NCBI GenBank assembly: GCA_013400115.1
Contig: VXBP01008589.1
Span: forward strand, 288,617-352,616
DNA from: Rhinopomastus cyanomelas
Taxonomy: Eukaryota > Chordata > Aves > Bucerotiformes > Rhinopomastidae
DNA length: 64,000 bases
Direction: 5' to 3'
Position numbers and translations under genes: made by a program. The notes below the pieces were generated by a model that was not told where the DNA came from, did not search any database, and saw only the letters and a list, made by a program, of their open reading frames with translations. Shown piece by piece: positions 1 through 12,300 of the stretch (the first letter of the stretch is position 1; each line of letters opens with the position of its first letter).

Positions 1-1405
1 TTCAGCCTACTCTGAACACAGCGAAGCAAGCTTCTTTTTATTACCTCGTTCTCTTTCATGCTTCTACGTATCTGTCTTCTGCTGATTGTACAGAACCCCC
101 TTCACACACACAAGTCTCCAGTGATCTGCCAGGTTAATTAGCAAGCAAGCAGAGTTCACATGTTTTTGCGACCCTTTTCCAACCTCCTGCGCCCAGGTGT
201 CCACAGTTCCCATGTTCTGATCTTCATTTGTGGTCTTCTCTATTGTTACCATGACACTTGGTGGTGGTTCTCACCAGCTAGCCACATTCCTTAGCTGACT
301 TGAGGGCTACCAGCTGCAGCATGTCCTTTCACTTTTCATCTGCAGCTTCTCTGGTATTTTATTCTGCCACCGTTCCCCCTTCTGTACTCACAGCAAGTCT
401 GGCTTTCATAGCCCCATCGATGAAGCGCTGAGCACCTTGCATAAAACATGGTGGACACACAGCAGTGCGTAAAAATCTGCCCACTTGATACCCAGGAGCC
501 TGGGGGGAAAGAAAACAAGGAACGGGACAAACAGAACGGTCCTTTCCTGAGTCTGCCCTCCCAGCTTCTGACACACAATGTTATGGACTTCTTGAGCAAG
601 TAACTTCCTGAGGAGCACCAATCTCACACCTACCCTTAAATAAATAGGTCAAGTTCTTTTTTTGACTTCTGGACACACTCGTCAGAATTTAGTTTCATGC
701 TTTAATTGTACAATATGAAAAAAAATTCTTGCTGGTTTTAAATATCCTGTCTCAGCAGGACACTTGATCTTGTGTTAGGAGAAAGAGCTGATTGTTCCCT
801 ACTCACCTTTTCCACTACATTCAGAAGTGGGTAGGTACCTATCCTACCTTCCTTGGAGAACTCTTCAGCACCTGCTGCTCAACTTCTTAAGAAGGAAGAG
901 GAATTCTTACAAGGAAAAGCAGTCTAGTATCTTCCAGCTTTGCCCTTTTTCCAACCAAAGTGACCATTCAATTCTACTGTAACTACAGTAGTACCAGAGC
1001 AAGGTTCCAGCAAACCAAAAACTATGGCAAAGATGGCTGAACAATGAGGCAGCAGGACAAAAATTATCTGCTGCACTTATGTTAGGACCTGTAAAACATT
1101 ATTAAATATTTATTTAGAAAATAGAGGTTACAGTGGGCAACTACTCTGCATCCTGTTTTAAGCTCAGGCATACAGTTGATGAGAGGAGACCAATTCCAGC
1201 AACTTGGAAGTTTGGGCTGGGCTCTGGGACTTATTGTCTGGATATTTTCTCTCTCGAGTAATAAATATTACGTGACAAGATTTTAATAGCAATGAGTGCA
1301 AATGAAGATTCCGTCTTCTCCAATTTCATGCATTTTGTTTCACTTAATTCTTTTAAACTTTCCACTTGAAATGTGTTTTCTTGTCATGCTGCTACCTCCA
1401 GTAAC
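1..1405. other. 3' flank, left edge
   Basis: No gene recognised apart from the exon-like block at 392-499. The rest is AT-rich DNA with short tracts only. Confidence 0.6.
392..499 (-). other. Unexplained exon-like block with strong splice sites
   Basis: 108 nt framed by a very good acceptor (TTTTCTTTCCCCCCAG|GCT) and donor (GCT|GTGAGTAC). It is open in phase 0, starting APGYQVGRFLRTAVCPPCFM. The other two frames are also open, so coding is not proven. I do not recognise the product. It could be an exon of a downstream gene or non-coding RNA on the same strand, or chance. Confidence 0.25.
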
Positions 1406-1792
1406 CACAGAATCACAGAACATTAGAGATTGGAAGGGACCTCAAAAGATCATCTAGTCAAATCACCATGTGATAACAGCATCACCTAAATCAAGTCGCA
1501 CAGGAACATGTCCAGGCAGGTTTTAAATGTCTCCAAGAGAAGGAGACTCCACAACCTCTCAAGGCAGTCCGTTCCAGTGCTCCATCACCCACACCACGAA
1601 GAAGTTCCTTCTCACATTTGTGTGGAACCTCCTATATTCCAGCTCACACCCACTGCCCCTTGTCCTATCACTAGATGACACTGAGAAGAGCCTGGCTCCA
1701 TCCTCCTGACACCCACCCTTCACATACTTATAGACATTAATGAGGTCACCCCTCAGTCTCCTCTTCTCCAAGCTAGAGAGACCCACTTGTTC
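1406..1792 (-). mobile_element. CR1 LINE, 3' fragment
   Basis: Starts (in reverse) with the CR1 3' tail CACAGAATCACAGAACATTA and continues through the end of the ORF2 coding region and 3' UTR, with the usual REGDST/LTNVRRNFF-type remains. 5'-truncated. Confidence 0.9.
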
Positions 1793-3256
1793 CTGAGGCC
1801 GATAGGCAACATCAGATGAAACTGTCTTTCCTCCTTACCCTATGGATTGGGAGAGGTGGCAGGTTCCACAGAGTTTGCCTTTTTAGCCGTGTGGAGAATG
1901 TTATCACAGTCTCATTCTACAAAAAGGCCCTTATTTATGCGTGTGCATTTTATGCAGACTTTTTAGTGATGGGAGAAACAAGGACAGTTTAACCAGACTT
2001 GGTTAAACTCTTGCTGACTTAACACTCCCCCCCGTTAGTCATCATTTTGATTTCTCTAGGGTCGCAATAGGCAGCTCTCGAGGCAAACCAGCGGCTCTGT
2101 GCACAGGCTTCCAGTAAACAGAAGTTACAGTTCAACACTCTGCCTGTAAATCGGTCCTGTTAAGAAACACAATTCCCACTGACAACAGGGACAGCCAAGC
2201 AGCAAACCCCCGCAGTACCAGGGTGTCGCCTTCTCCTGATCAATCCCAGTATCTCCACCTGCCGGCCAGAGGAAACCAGAGGAAGCGCTGCCTGGAGCAC
2301 AGAACCGGCGAGACACACAGGATTGTTCAAGGGGTTGAGAAAAAACTGCGATTTTGGAGGGGTTTGGTGGTTTTTTGTGTTTGTTTCTTTCATTCCAGGA
2401 ACAGCAACTCCTAAACAGAGGAAACGCCACAGTAAAACTGTCTCTTGTTAGTTTATTCTTGGACACTTAAAGTATGACGTTGCACAATGTTACTTCAAGT
2501 ATTTCAGGCAGGGTTAGCTCCCCTGGTTCCAGATCCTGAGTTACAATCCTATTTTTCACTTTTCTGAACCCAAAACATGAATTCTAGCCTAAGCCCATGT
2601 GGGTTGCAAGCTTGGCATTAGTTTCTCAGAGAGTCAGAGACTGACTATTACACCTTTTCATTACTTTACCTCGAATCCCATTGCCACAAGGTAGAACCAC
2701 ACGGTTGAAGAGCATTTTGTTAACAGCACGTATCGCAGCAACAAATCAGCAGCATCCTGCTGCTACTTAGGAAAAGAGCAGTCACAGATTTAATGCAGAA
2801 GTAAAATTGTGCCACGTCGTAAGTTCATGATAGTGATAAGAATGTAGGAAGATAAATGCATTTCTTAGGCCTTAGGAGATCATCAACCTCCATACATGTA
2901 TGTGCAATTGGCTGCTAGCAAAGTAAGAGGGGACTGGGTGACTGAATAGCAAAGTTTAAGGATGCTCCCCAAAGAATCACAGTAAAATACTTGACAAGAA
3001 TTACAGGGTATCAAACAGTTTTGCATTATTTTCATTACCATCCTCAGTGTATCTGAAAGGCTCTGTACGAGCACACTCCTACAGATACCACCACAGCAAA
3101 AACAAATCATCATTTGAAGAGCTCAGGGCAGCTGCATAGCCAAAGTCATGAGAAAATTCACCTTCCTTAATTCTTTATTTCATAAACAAATTCTAATTGT
3201 GCAACAGGTCTTACTCTCCCACATGTACTCCATTCATGAGACTGAAAGATGTAGAT

Positions 3257-3340
3257 GTATAGAGAACAGACACCACTCAGGACCGTATAGAGAACAGACA
3301 CCACTCAGGACCGTATAGAGAACAGACACCACTCAGGACC
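3257..3340. repeat. 28-bp unit, three perfect tandem copies
   Basis: The unit begins GTATAGAGAACAGACACCAC and ends TCAGGACC. Copies are at 3257-3284, 3285-3312 and 3313-3340 with no differences seen, so the array is recent or homogenised. It lies about 2.9 kb past the IPO5 stop. Confidence 0.95.
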
Positions 3341-6177
3341 GTAACAGCTACTCTGTGCTAGAGATACCAGCCCTCTGACGTCTTTGCACAGAGAATGCAG
3401 CGATGGAATGCAGTCACAGCAGTGCACAAACCCTGTGCTGAGAACATCAATCTAGAAGTCACTTTCTTCCACAGACTTTGCACAGGATCTGCAGGGCAAT
3501 CTTTTAGAGAAAGCCAGGCAGAGGAGTCCAAACATTTACCTGCACTGGTATCTTAGAGCTGCAAACAAAATGCAAGTGAATCAGCATAGGTGGGCACTCC
3601 CTAAAGCCCCAGGAGATGGGCTGCTTTTGAAAGCAAGGCTCACAAACACCAGCTGCTATTATGTGCTTAAATCAGGAGTGAAACACCACCACCGGAACAC
3701 TGTGCTCAAAGCCTGCAGAGTCTCCCAGTTTTCTTGTCACTATCAAGTACAACTCAGATGTCCAAGCAAAAGTGTTCAAAGAGGGGATCTGGAACCTCTT
3801 TGTTCTCTCTGTTCTGCCAGAGCAGAGCACTGATACTGCTCGCAGGGCGCTCTACACTACCTCACTTACCAAATGTAATGGCTGAGCACTTTCATTAAGC
3901 ATCAGTTACACCGAGAAGTAGTTGAAATAAAAAGATGATCCTTCCTATTACATCAGTACCACAAGTTGATTCCTTCAACTCCTTCCTAAGGATGGCTTTT
4001 TGTGATAGCTGCAAATAAAACTACTGTTCTACAAAGCTTTGGTTGGGTAGCAGTACTTCTGCTGTGGAAGATGAACAATTGACGGCTCAACAATTCTCTA
4101 CTGCAAGCACTGACTAAAGATTAGTGATTCAGACATCTCTTAAATAGATAGGAAAGATGTGCAGTGTTTCTAGAGCTTGTGCGAGTTGAGAATGTTACAG
4201 AAGCTTTTGGATTCATCCTGACAAGTGCTGAGTTGGGATAAACAAGATCAGATCTCCAGCTACTCCCTGGAACTGACCTACCTACCAGGCTAGCATGGTG
4301 ACTCAGTGCCAAACGACTGTTAAAAAGGTAAAGCAACACTGTGCAGGAGCTTCTGTGCCGGCTCTGGCACACAGCGACCCCATCTCCTGCTTCTATTTGT
4401 TCCCACGTACTTGGATTGAAATTAAGAAAATCAAAGCTGGTCCACAGGAGAGCTATTCAAATGCTGCTGCTCTCCTTCATTACAGAGAGTCACAGCCAAC
4501 ACAATTTCAGGAAACTACCAAGTGTGCTACTTATTTTCTCCATGCAGTGGCAGTCCAGAGAAGGGACAAAAAAGATTCTAGGCCTCAAGCTCTGCAAAAA
4601 GGTGCAAAAAGCAAGTAGGAAGTGTCTTAGACTGGGGGGAAATGAACCCCAGCTTTTATAGTCAGGACCAGCATTGGATGCATTAGACATAAGTGGCCTG
4701 ACTCTCAGGTTCTTTCACTGCACTGGTACCTAACACTCAACAGTTCATCTTCCAGATGCATGAATGCTTGAATTTCATAAACAAATTTCTCTAAGTTTCT
4801 ATAACTTGCAGTATTTAAGAAAGCAGAAACTGGACCAGTAGATACTTCAACACTGTTTCAGCTGCATCTAAACAAACCACAGTGTCAATCCGTATGATTA
4901 ATGTAGTTTGGATCAAAAATATGGACACCATGACCTTGGGCTCATTTTGAATTCACCTCACCCTGTATTTTTTCAAAGGCAAAACCTAAGTTTATTCTTT
5001 AGTAGGAGAAGAATTTATTACTTGTTAAGGTCTGCCTTGTCTTGTTATAAAGGAAGAGCACAAAACCTACACATCAATGAGCACGTAAGAGACTACCGAG
5101 AGCCACTGGAGGAACAGCTCTGTCAACAACTGAAGTTTTAAAATAGCAATGCACAAACACCTTCAAGGTAAGAATGGCAAAAATATCACTCACCTTGGTC
5201 AGAAGTCAGATACTCTACGCTTCTGTTTGCTGGTGTGTTAGCTGGTAAGTGACGCACTGCTCCTGCGGTGTAGAGAAGACCTGTGGTTTTTGTTGATTCT
5301 TTCAGGTCAGGCTACCAACCACATGTTTTATGTGGTTTGTTTTAAACAAAACAGAGACTACTGTAACAGTACTGCTGGCTGCGATCTTCTGTTGTGCCTC
5401 TGTAGCTGGAACACCACTCCACAATGTAAGTTATGAGATCAAATTGCATCTGAACATGAAAAACACTGTCAAGATCTGAAAAGTACTGTCAAAAAGAATC
5501 GTGTTCTACACATTTGGGTCAAAAATCTTTTAAAAAGAAACAAATGCATAAAATCTGTACTAGGCAACAACACACAAAGTTTCAAATACAAAAGTAATAA
5601 CTTCTATGGCTTGTGCCTCTCATTTTTTCACAGAAGAAATTCAAAGAACCACACATCACTGAACTTGTACACAAGCTTCTTGTGTTTCAATGTAATTTAT
5701 TGAGGAGTGAATGAGATACTGTCAGACATGCCAAAGAGACTTCACATTCAAGGGCTGGAAGCTGAACAGCTTTCCTCATTGAGTCACTGTACAAGTTGTT
5801 TTTGGGAATCTGAAAGTGCGATCAATGAGGTCTTCATGCTTGATGTTTGTCTTCGGTTCTTCTTCTTCTGATCTACTAACTTGTCAGGCAGAAGGACACT
5901 TCCTACCCTACAAAGACTCACACTCCAATTAATACAATTAACACTAGATGTAGAGAAACTTTTATCTGTTATAACGTACATCTACTGCTGAAGGTCTTAA
6001 AGCTGTTTCTTAATTCATTACATCTAATGAGAAAAGTCAACTTGTTTCCCTTTCGCCATCATATGGATGGCGTATACCGTTAGAAAAATACTCTTCAGTG
6101 CTATCGTAGGGTTTACAGAAAACTTCTTCTGTGGTGTGGGATAGAAACCGATGGCCTACGCACACTACAGTTCTGGT

Positions 6178-6231
6178 TTTATTTAAAAAAACGAAACAAA
6201 AGAAGCCTAAACAACAGGGTAAACATTTATT
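6178..6231 (-). terminator. Two AATAAA polyadenylation hexamers just after the IPO5 stop
   Basis: AATAAA in gene sense at 6231-6226 and 6183-6178, 23 and 71 nt past the stop. Use of either would give an unusually short 3' UTR. Further AATAAA hexamers occur at 5701-5696 and 3179-3174, so the true 3' end is unresolved. Confidence 0.35.
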
Positions 6232-6253
6232 AGTTTTCTTGCATTAAGGCCCT

Positions 6254-6340
6254 TCAAGCAGAAGTCAGGAGCTCCTGTATGGCTGCCTGTTGATCTGCAG
6301 TGAGCTGTGATATGCATTCTGCCCACAGTCCTCCAGATGT
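6254..6340 (-). CDS. IPO5: IPO5 last coding exon 26 (residues 1070-1097) and stop
   Basis: Encodes TSGGLWAECISQLTADQQAA and IQELLTSA, then TGA at 6256-6254. Acceptor TTTTCTAG|ACATCT. The 3' UTR follows to lower coordinates. Confidence 0.96.
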   Translation of the reverse strand, partial: TSGGLWAECISQLTADQQAAIQELLTSA

Positions 6341-9300
6341 CTAGAAAACAAACAAGAAGTTGTCCTTATGTAGGTGGACACATTTCAAAGGCACAAACTT
6401 TATGTTTACACAGCTCAGTCACTGGGCTTATTAGAATCATCAGGGATTGGCAGGGACCTCAAAAGATCATCTAGTCCAATCCCCCTGCCACAGCAGGCTC
6501 ACCTCACTGGAGAAGCCATGGAATCAGAATCACTCAGGGTTGGAAGGAATCATCATTCACTTCCAACCCCCCAGCACAGGCAGGGACACTCCACCCTAGA
6601 CCAGATCCCCATCCAGCCTGGCCTTAAACACCTCCAGGGATGGGGCCCCAACCACCTCCCTACTACAAGTAGTACTACAAGTGCCAAAGAGAACAGAATT
6701 ATATTTTCAGTTATACAGAGCCTTGCAGGGCTCCGACTGAAGATGCCCTGAAGTGTCACACAGACGCAAGCTCTGGCTACAAAGAGCAGCAGAGTAATTA
6801 ATTTGAAACCCCTGGCAACTCCCCATAATTAAATGGACTGAATGACAAGTGATGCTCTTAGGTTAACCACAGCCTAAACAATTTGCGTGGACATTAAAAG
6901 ACCAATGTTCAGACAAAACTAGATCATGTATAAGTACAAGAGTTGTCTTCTGGGCACTGGTGCACCTTCAGAGGAAGGGAGCACTGCGAGTGCAACATGA
7001 TGCGCTACACACACCACATGTGGATGTGCAGAGCTCTGCTGCATTACTCTGTAGTGAAAGGAGCAGTAAATTACTTCCCAGAGAGAAAAGAACATACAAC
7101 ACATCCATCCAGGTAAGTGTAACCACACCCCTTCCCAGCCCTCAGTATTTCCCACCTGTGCTACCACAGCCCTCAGCCGAGGCAGTACTTTTAGAAGTCA
7201 TCAGTGGGGTCTTGTTCTAATGGTACCAGGAAACACTGGAAATTAGACAAGGATGGGGAAAAGTGTCTATTCACTTTTCAATGGATGTCGAAAGCACCTG
7301 GCACCCTGCTTTCTTTAGGCAGACAACAACTGGAAGAAAGAAACTTGCCAGTGACAGTCTTTGGATTGACTTTTGCAATAGCAGCATAGTTGAAAGAGAT
7401 TTAGAAACTTGTCTTCAGTAATATTTGGTATCTTTTATGTTCAGATCTACTATGTCCTTTCTCTCACACACTTTAAAACAATGGATTCACAGAATTCAAA
7501 GGGATTTGAAAACAAGTGGAGTTTGGTTTTCTGCTTTTAGTTTTAAATACTAGATGGAACACTGCAGAAATAAGTGTGTTCCTCCAGCATTCCTGATACA
7601 TCTGATACTCTACCCAAGCATAAGGAAAAAAGTTTAATTCCATCTATGACCACAATGTGGCTCATGTCAGATGTTGGCAGTGAAACAGCTCGCTGAGATC
7701 ATTTATAAAAAAAGGCTCTCTTCTGGAATCTAGGAGGCGGCAGCACCAGGCACAGCGTTAGCTTTTAAAGTTCCTGTGATGGTATAAACCATTTATGGTG
7801 CTTCACTCTAGTCAAAGCACTATGTCTGAAGATAGGGCTGATGACAATGTGCTAAATTTTGACTTCTAAAAACACAAGAAGACCTTTAAAATTTTTCTCC
7901 CCACATCCTGAAGGTAAATAATTTAACCAATGTTTACATGTTCAAGTTTTTTGCTATACATGACTAATCTACACAACTGATTTATCACATTAGCCTTGAG
8001 CATTTAAAGTAAGGTGAACAAATGCATTAGCTTATTTCTAAGTTCCATACCTATACTTCAACTACTAGCATATCTGTATTCATCTGTCAGACCTAGAGCA
8101 GCCACTTATACCACCTTTCACTCTGAAACGTCTCTGAATTTAGTATTATGCTTTCTAAAATTCTAACAAGTCATTTTCCACACCAGACATAACAGATCTC
8201 GCCAGCTGATACACTCACACCAGTGAATACTTCCCAAAATGAAGTATTCCTAAAAGTCTTGAAGCCACATTTTGCTAATTANACCAAGTATTCCTAAAAG
8301 TCTTGAAGCCACATTTTGCTAATTATGCCAGGTAGAACAGACCACAACTGAGCAGCTGCTGCTCCAAGTCCTCTGTGTGTATTTCTAAGCTTGCCAGACA
8401 CATCACTTTGTGTCATTAGGTGCTGCAACCAATGACGTACATCCAGCCTGATAACATCTGCCTCCAGATCACATTGCTACCACTGAAAAAACTGTAGAGA
8501 GGTGCAGCTTAAATACTTTAACAACAGTGAGGTACTTCCCCAAAGGCAGGGAAAACACTGGCCAGTCTCCTGTATTTGCCCTGGATTACAAAGGGAAGCA
8601 GTAAAATCACTTGTGGTGTGCACTTGTTCTTCAGCAAAAATCCCAAGCACATGCAGCATTCTCTCCAGATTTTAACTTCTGACTCAAAAACCCAAACCAT
8701 AAATTAAGAGTGGCTAGCCCATGGGCCATACATTCTAAGTGCACACTGACATATAACTATTAAAAAGTAAGCTTCTGAAATTTATCAGAGGAGAGAGAGA
8801 CTTCATTCAAGTGCAAATGCTACCAGATTTTATTTTTAATATTTCAAGTGATGTCCAAGGATCATCAAGATTTTTCTCTAATGAGACAAGGCTCTCAAAC
8901 TTCGTTTGACAGTTTGATTACTGCTGAAAGGAGATTCTAAATGTTCCCTTTATAATCTAATTAAACATTTATTTACCTGGACCTGTCGAACGACATTAGC
9001 CAGCCGCTTGGTGCATGGGTCCTGGTGTTTAATTGCCTCGTGGATTTCACCATCCGCAATGATGCCAAATATTCTGGGAAGGTTAGAGTTGTTGGGACCA
9101 AGGACAACTGGGTTGTTGCTGTTACAACCAAAACACATTACAAATAAATTAACAGTGCTTGCTAATGCAATCATTTTACAGGTTAGTTGAATGATTATGT
9201 TTCACTCAGCTGATTGAGCATGCCCAGCTTTGTTGCCTGCTGACAGAATGTTCCCTCTCCCTCTCCTGTTAAAATTTAACCAGCTGATTTTTCAATCAGC

Positions 9301-12300
9301 TGACACCTTATCAGGAAGTTCTGAACTTTACAGAATGGTTGGACACCATGCAGATGGACCTGTAAATAATACGACAGAAATACTCTGCCTAAAAGGGCTT
9401 ACTCCTGTCTGCGCTGCAAGGGGGAGGAGGTTGTGTTACTGGCTTCACAAGCAACAGATTTCAGCTCCCTGCCAGCACCAACACAGCAAGTAAGCAGTTC
9501 TCTGCTCCCAGCAGTTGGCTGAAAGTACTGGCAAACAGGGACCTGGGTGGAAAACATGATCCGCTTCCAGCCCTTCCACCTACCACTGCTGGAACGCAGA
9601 AGCTGTGAATGTAGGAATGACAGAGCTCCAGAGAAGTACGGAGCCAGGCGCAGCTGGCCGCACACAGCTGGGTACAGAAGTGTGCCAGTACGGTAGTTCC
9701 CGACTTCACATACGTGAAGAAGTTAGGTTTTTTCTCCATTGACCTATGGGAAGGATGACAACTCAAACAAGCTGTGGAAGACAAGCTTTCGATAACTGTT
9801 ATTACTATTACACACTTGGTAAGGGAGAAAGCACTGTACCAAACCATTTTCTGAATTATTTTTCTATCAGCAGTACGAGTGTTCAAAAACGAGAAGGTGC
9901 AAAGCTACTTGAAAAGGTTACAACAAGAAGGCCGTGAGGGCGCGTGTGCTGCTCTTCAGTTAAAAAGTGCTGACTGGCAATTAAAGCCAAGATGCAAGCA
10001 CAGTATAAAAAAAATTCTCCTGAAGTTCTTTACAAACATTTTATATAGAAAGTGGTCAGGGTAACACCGCTGTCTGTTTAAAGAGAAACAAACCTGCATC
10101 ATCAATAGCATCACGAAGGGCTCAGTTCTGACACTGCAAATTATCATCTCTAAAGCACACGCAGATTAACTTTGCATTTCTCAGTTTTCAAAAATAAATG
10201 CAAGGAAAGAACATGCAAACAAGTTTGCTTTCTGCACTGAAGTCAAGACTTTGCTTTACCTCTCAATTAGGTCACACAGGTAATTGAAAGTATGAACTGC
10301 TTCCTCTTTGTCCTCATGGAGTGGAAGCCAGGATAACCAATGGGGCAGGACTTCCTCAACATTTACACAGTCAGGCTGGAATTTCATGATCTTCCCTACT
10401 GCCGATATGCAGTTCTCTGTTGCGTTGACGTTCTCTTTGGTTTTGGCATCTGGTGACTGTATAACTCCCACCAGCAATGGAAGCGCCTCTAAATGTTAAA
10501 CGCAAGAATAAAGTGTAACACACAATCAAGCTATGTTTTATTAACATCACTAATTCTACATAAGACTACTGTTTTATAATAAAAACATAAGGCATCTTAA
10601 GATATCAGATTCCATAAACAGAAGATTATGAAAGTACAGATACAGGAAGGTTTACATAAGTTTAGACTGCAGTGCATGTCTGCCACACATCCTTTGCTTG
10701 TGTGCACACAATCATACAGATTTGAAAAGACCCTGAAGATCACCGAGTCCAACCACCTACCCAACTGTATCAAGACCACTACTAAACCATGTCTTTAAGG
10801 TCCATATCTACATGACTTTTAAACATGTTCAGGGATGGTGATTCAACTGCCTCCCCTCACCAGCCTGTTCCAAGGCCTGATAACCCTTACAATGAAATCT
10901 TTCCCAATGTCTAACCTAAACTTCCACTGATGCAACTTGAGGTCATTTCCTTTTGTCCTATCACTTGTTACTTCTGAGAGGAGACCAAACACCCACCTGC
11001 CTTTGGGACCATACGTGTGTATATAAAAAAAATACCCATTTACAAATATTACCCTCTGCCACTAAAAGGTGCAGCAGGACAAGCTCTCAGAAGTAATCTG
11101 TGATGAATACACCTGGCACGGTTCAGGCAGTGAAAGTGAATTAGAGTTCTGAAGAATTTAACAGTTGTATAGAAACATGATTAGCCCTAAGCTGGATGAG
11201 GGTACCTTTTTGAGGCTGATAAACATTAACAGAACTGCAGAAACATTGCTATTATATCCATGAAGTTGTGTATTGAGTGCAAGACAATGATGCTGGAGTT
11301 TTCTGCAAAGTAGAATTTATTTAATAGAAATCTACAATGTCCAGGCAGCTGAGTCTGTCTTTTACACCTCAGGCTTTTGTGAGCATTGAAACTAAACTTG
11401 ATTTGTGTTTTGGATGACTGTAGCTATGTGTGTCCTTGCAGCTGTAAGATGAGGAAGGATTAGGAAGGCATCAAAATGAATCAATGATGGCTCCTCCCTA
11501 CTTAGCACACAACTTTTCTTGTCTAGTAAACAGATTTATTCTCACATTGATCATAGAATCATAATCACAGAGTTGTAGGAGTTGGAAGGGATGTCTGGAG
11601 ATCATCTAGGAAGATGTTCCATCTCCCTGATCATCTTAACGGCTCTGCACTGGACTCTATCCAGTTGGACTCTCTCCAGTAGCTCCCTGTCCCTCTTGAA
11701 TTCTGCTACTTCACTAATCATCACCAATCTGCCATACAGGTTATACTGGTGGTCTATTTCCACTGAAAGGGACAGGCCTTATTAAGCAAAAAGGTGATTT
11801 TGTGTCCCACTCTCTCTCTCAGAATCACAAATTCAAACAGCTGTATGAGATGCAAGTACCCACCTGTGCAAAAGGGCCGATAGTTGTCCCCACCAAACTG
11901 TGCCATAACTCCAACACCATAAGCTGCCGCTTGCCTGACCTCCGGACTGTTGTCACATATGGACTGCAGCATTGGCCGCAGGAAGTACTCTGCGTACTTG
12001 AACGAGGAGGGGCTGCAGTGCTCTACAATGTCGTCGAAAATACATAGGCCCCATTGTCTGTCTGGCCACGGCCTGTGTGGGCACTGCATCAAAACCAGGT
12101 AACATTTAACCCACCTTAACACTGAGAGTTTTGTACAGTCAATTATTACACCAGCAGAATACTCACAGAACAGCAGTCTTGTGTTTTTGCTAAAGCCTTC
12201 CCGGCTTTAGTTCAATCCCACAACACAAGCAGCACTACCATAAACAAAACAAAATCTGAGAGAGTATCTGAGCTAAATCACAGAATGAAGATTTGAAGCT

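Larger units (their letters stand above)
1793..6253. other. IPO5 3' UTR and downstream flank
   Basis: The part nearest 6253 must be 3' UTR. Its end is unknown. Besides the 28-bp tandem array at 3257 I see no repeats, RNA genes or convincing exons. Short open frames on both strands have no family resemblance. Confidence 0.6.
6341..8976 (-). other. IPO5: IPO5 intron 25
   Basis: GT-AG intron of 2636 bp holding the twin CR1 fragments (6433-6660) and the duplication with the N (8242-8325). Otherwise nothing recognised. Confidence 0.9.
9119..11863 (-). other. IPO5: IPO5 introns 24 and 23 (around exon 24)
   Basis: Intron 24 is 9119-10259, with no repeat recognised. Intron 23 is 10489-11863 with two CR1 fragments. 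Both are GT-AG. Confidence 0.9.

Noticed and set aside
4295..4661. Overlapping open frames of 106-107 codons downstream of IPO5
   Set aside because: Two frames are open at once, there is no family resemblance and no splice or promoter signals are evident.
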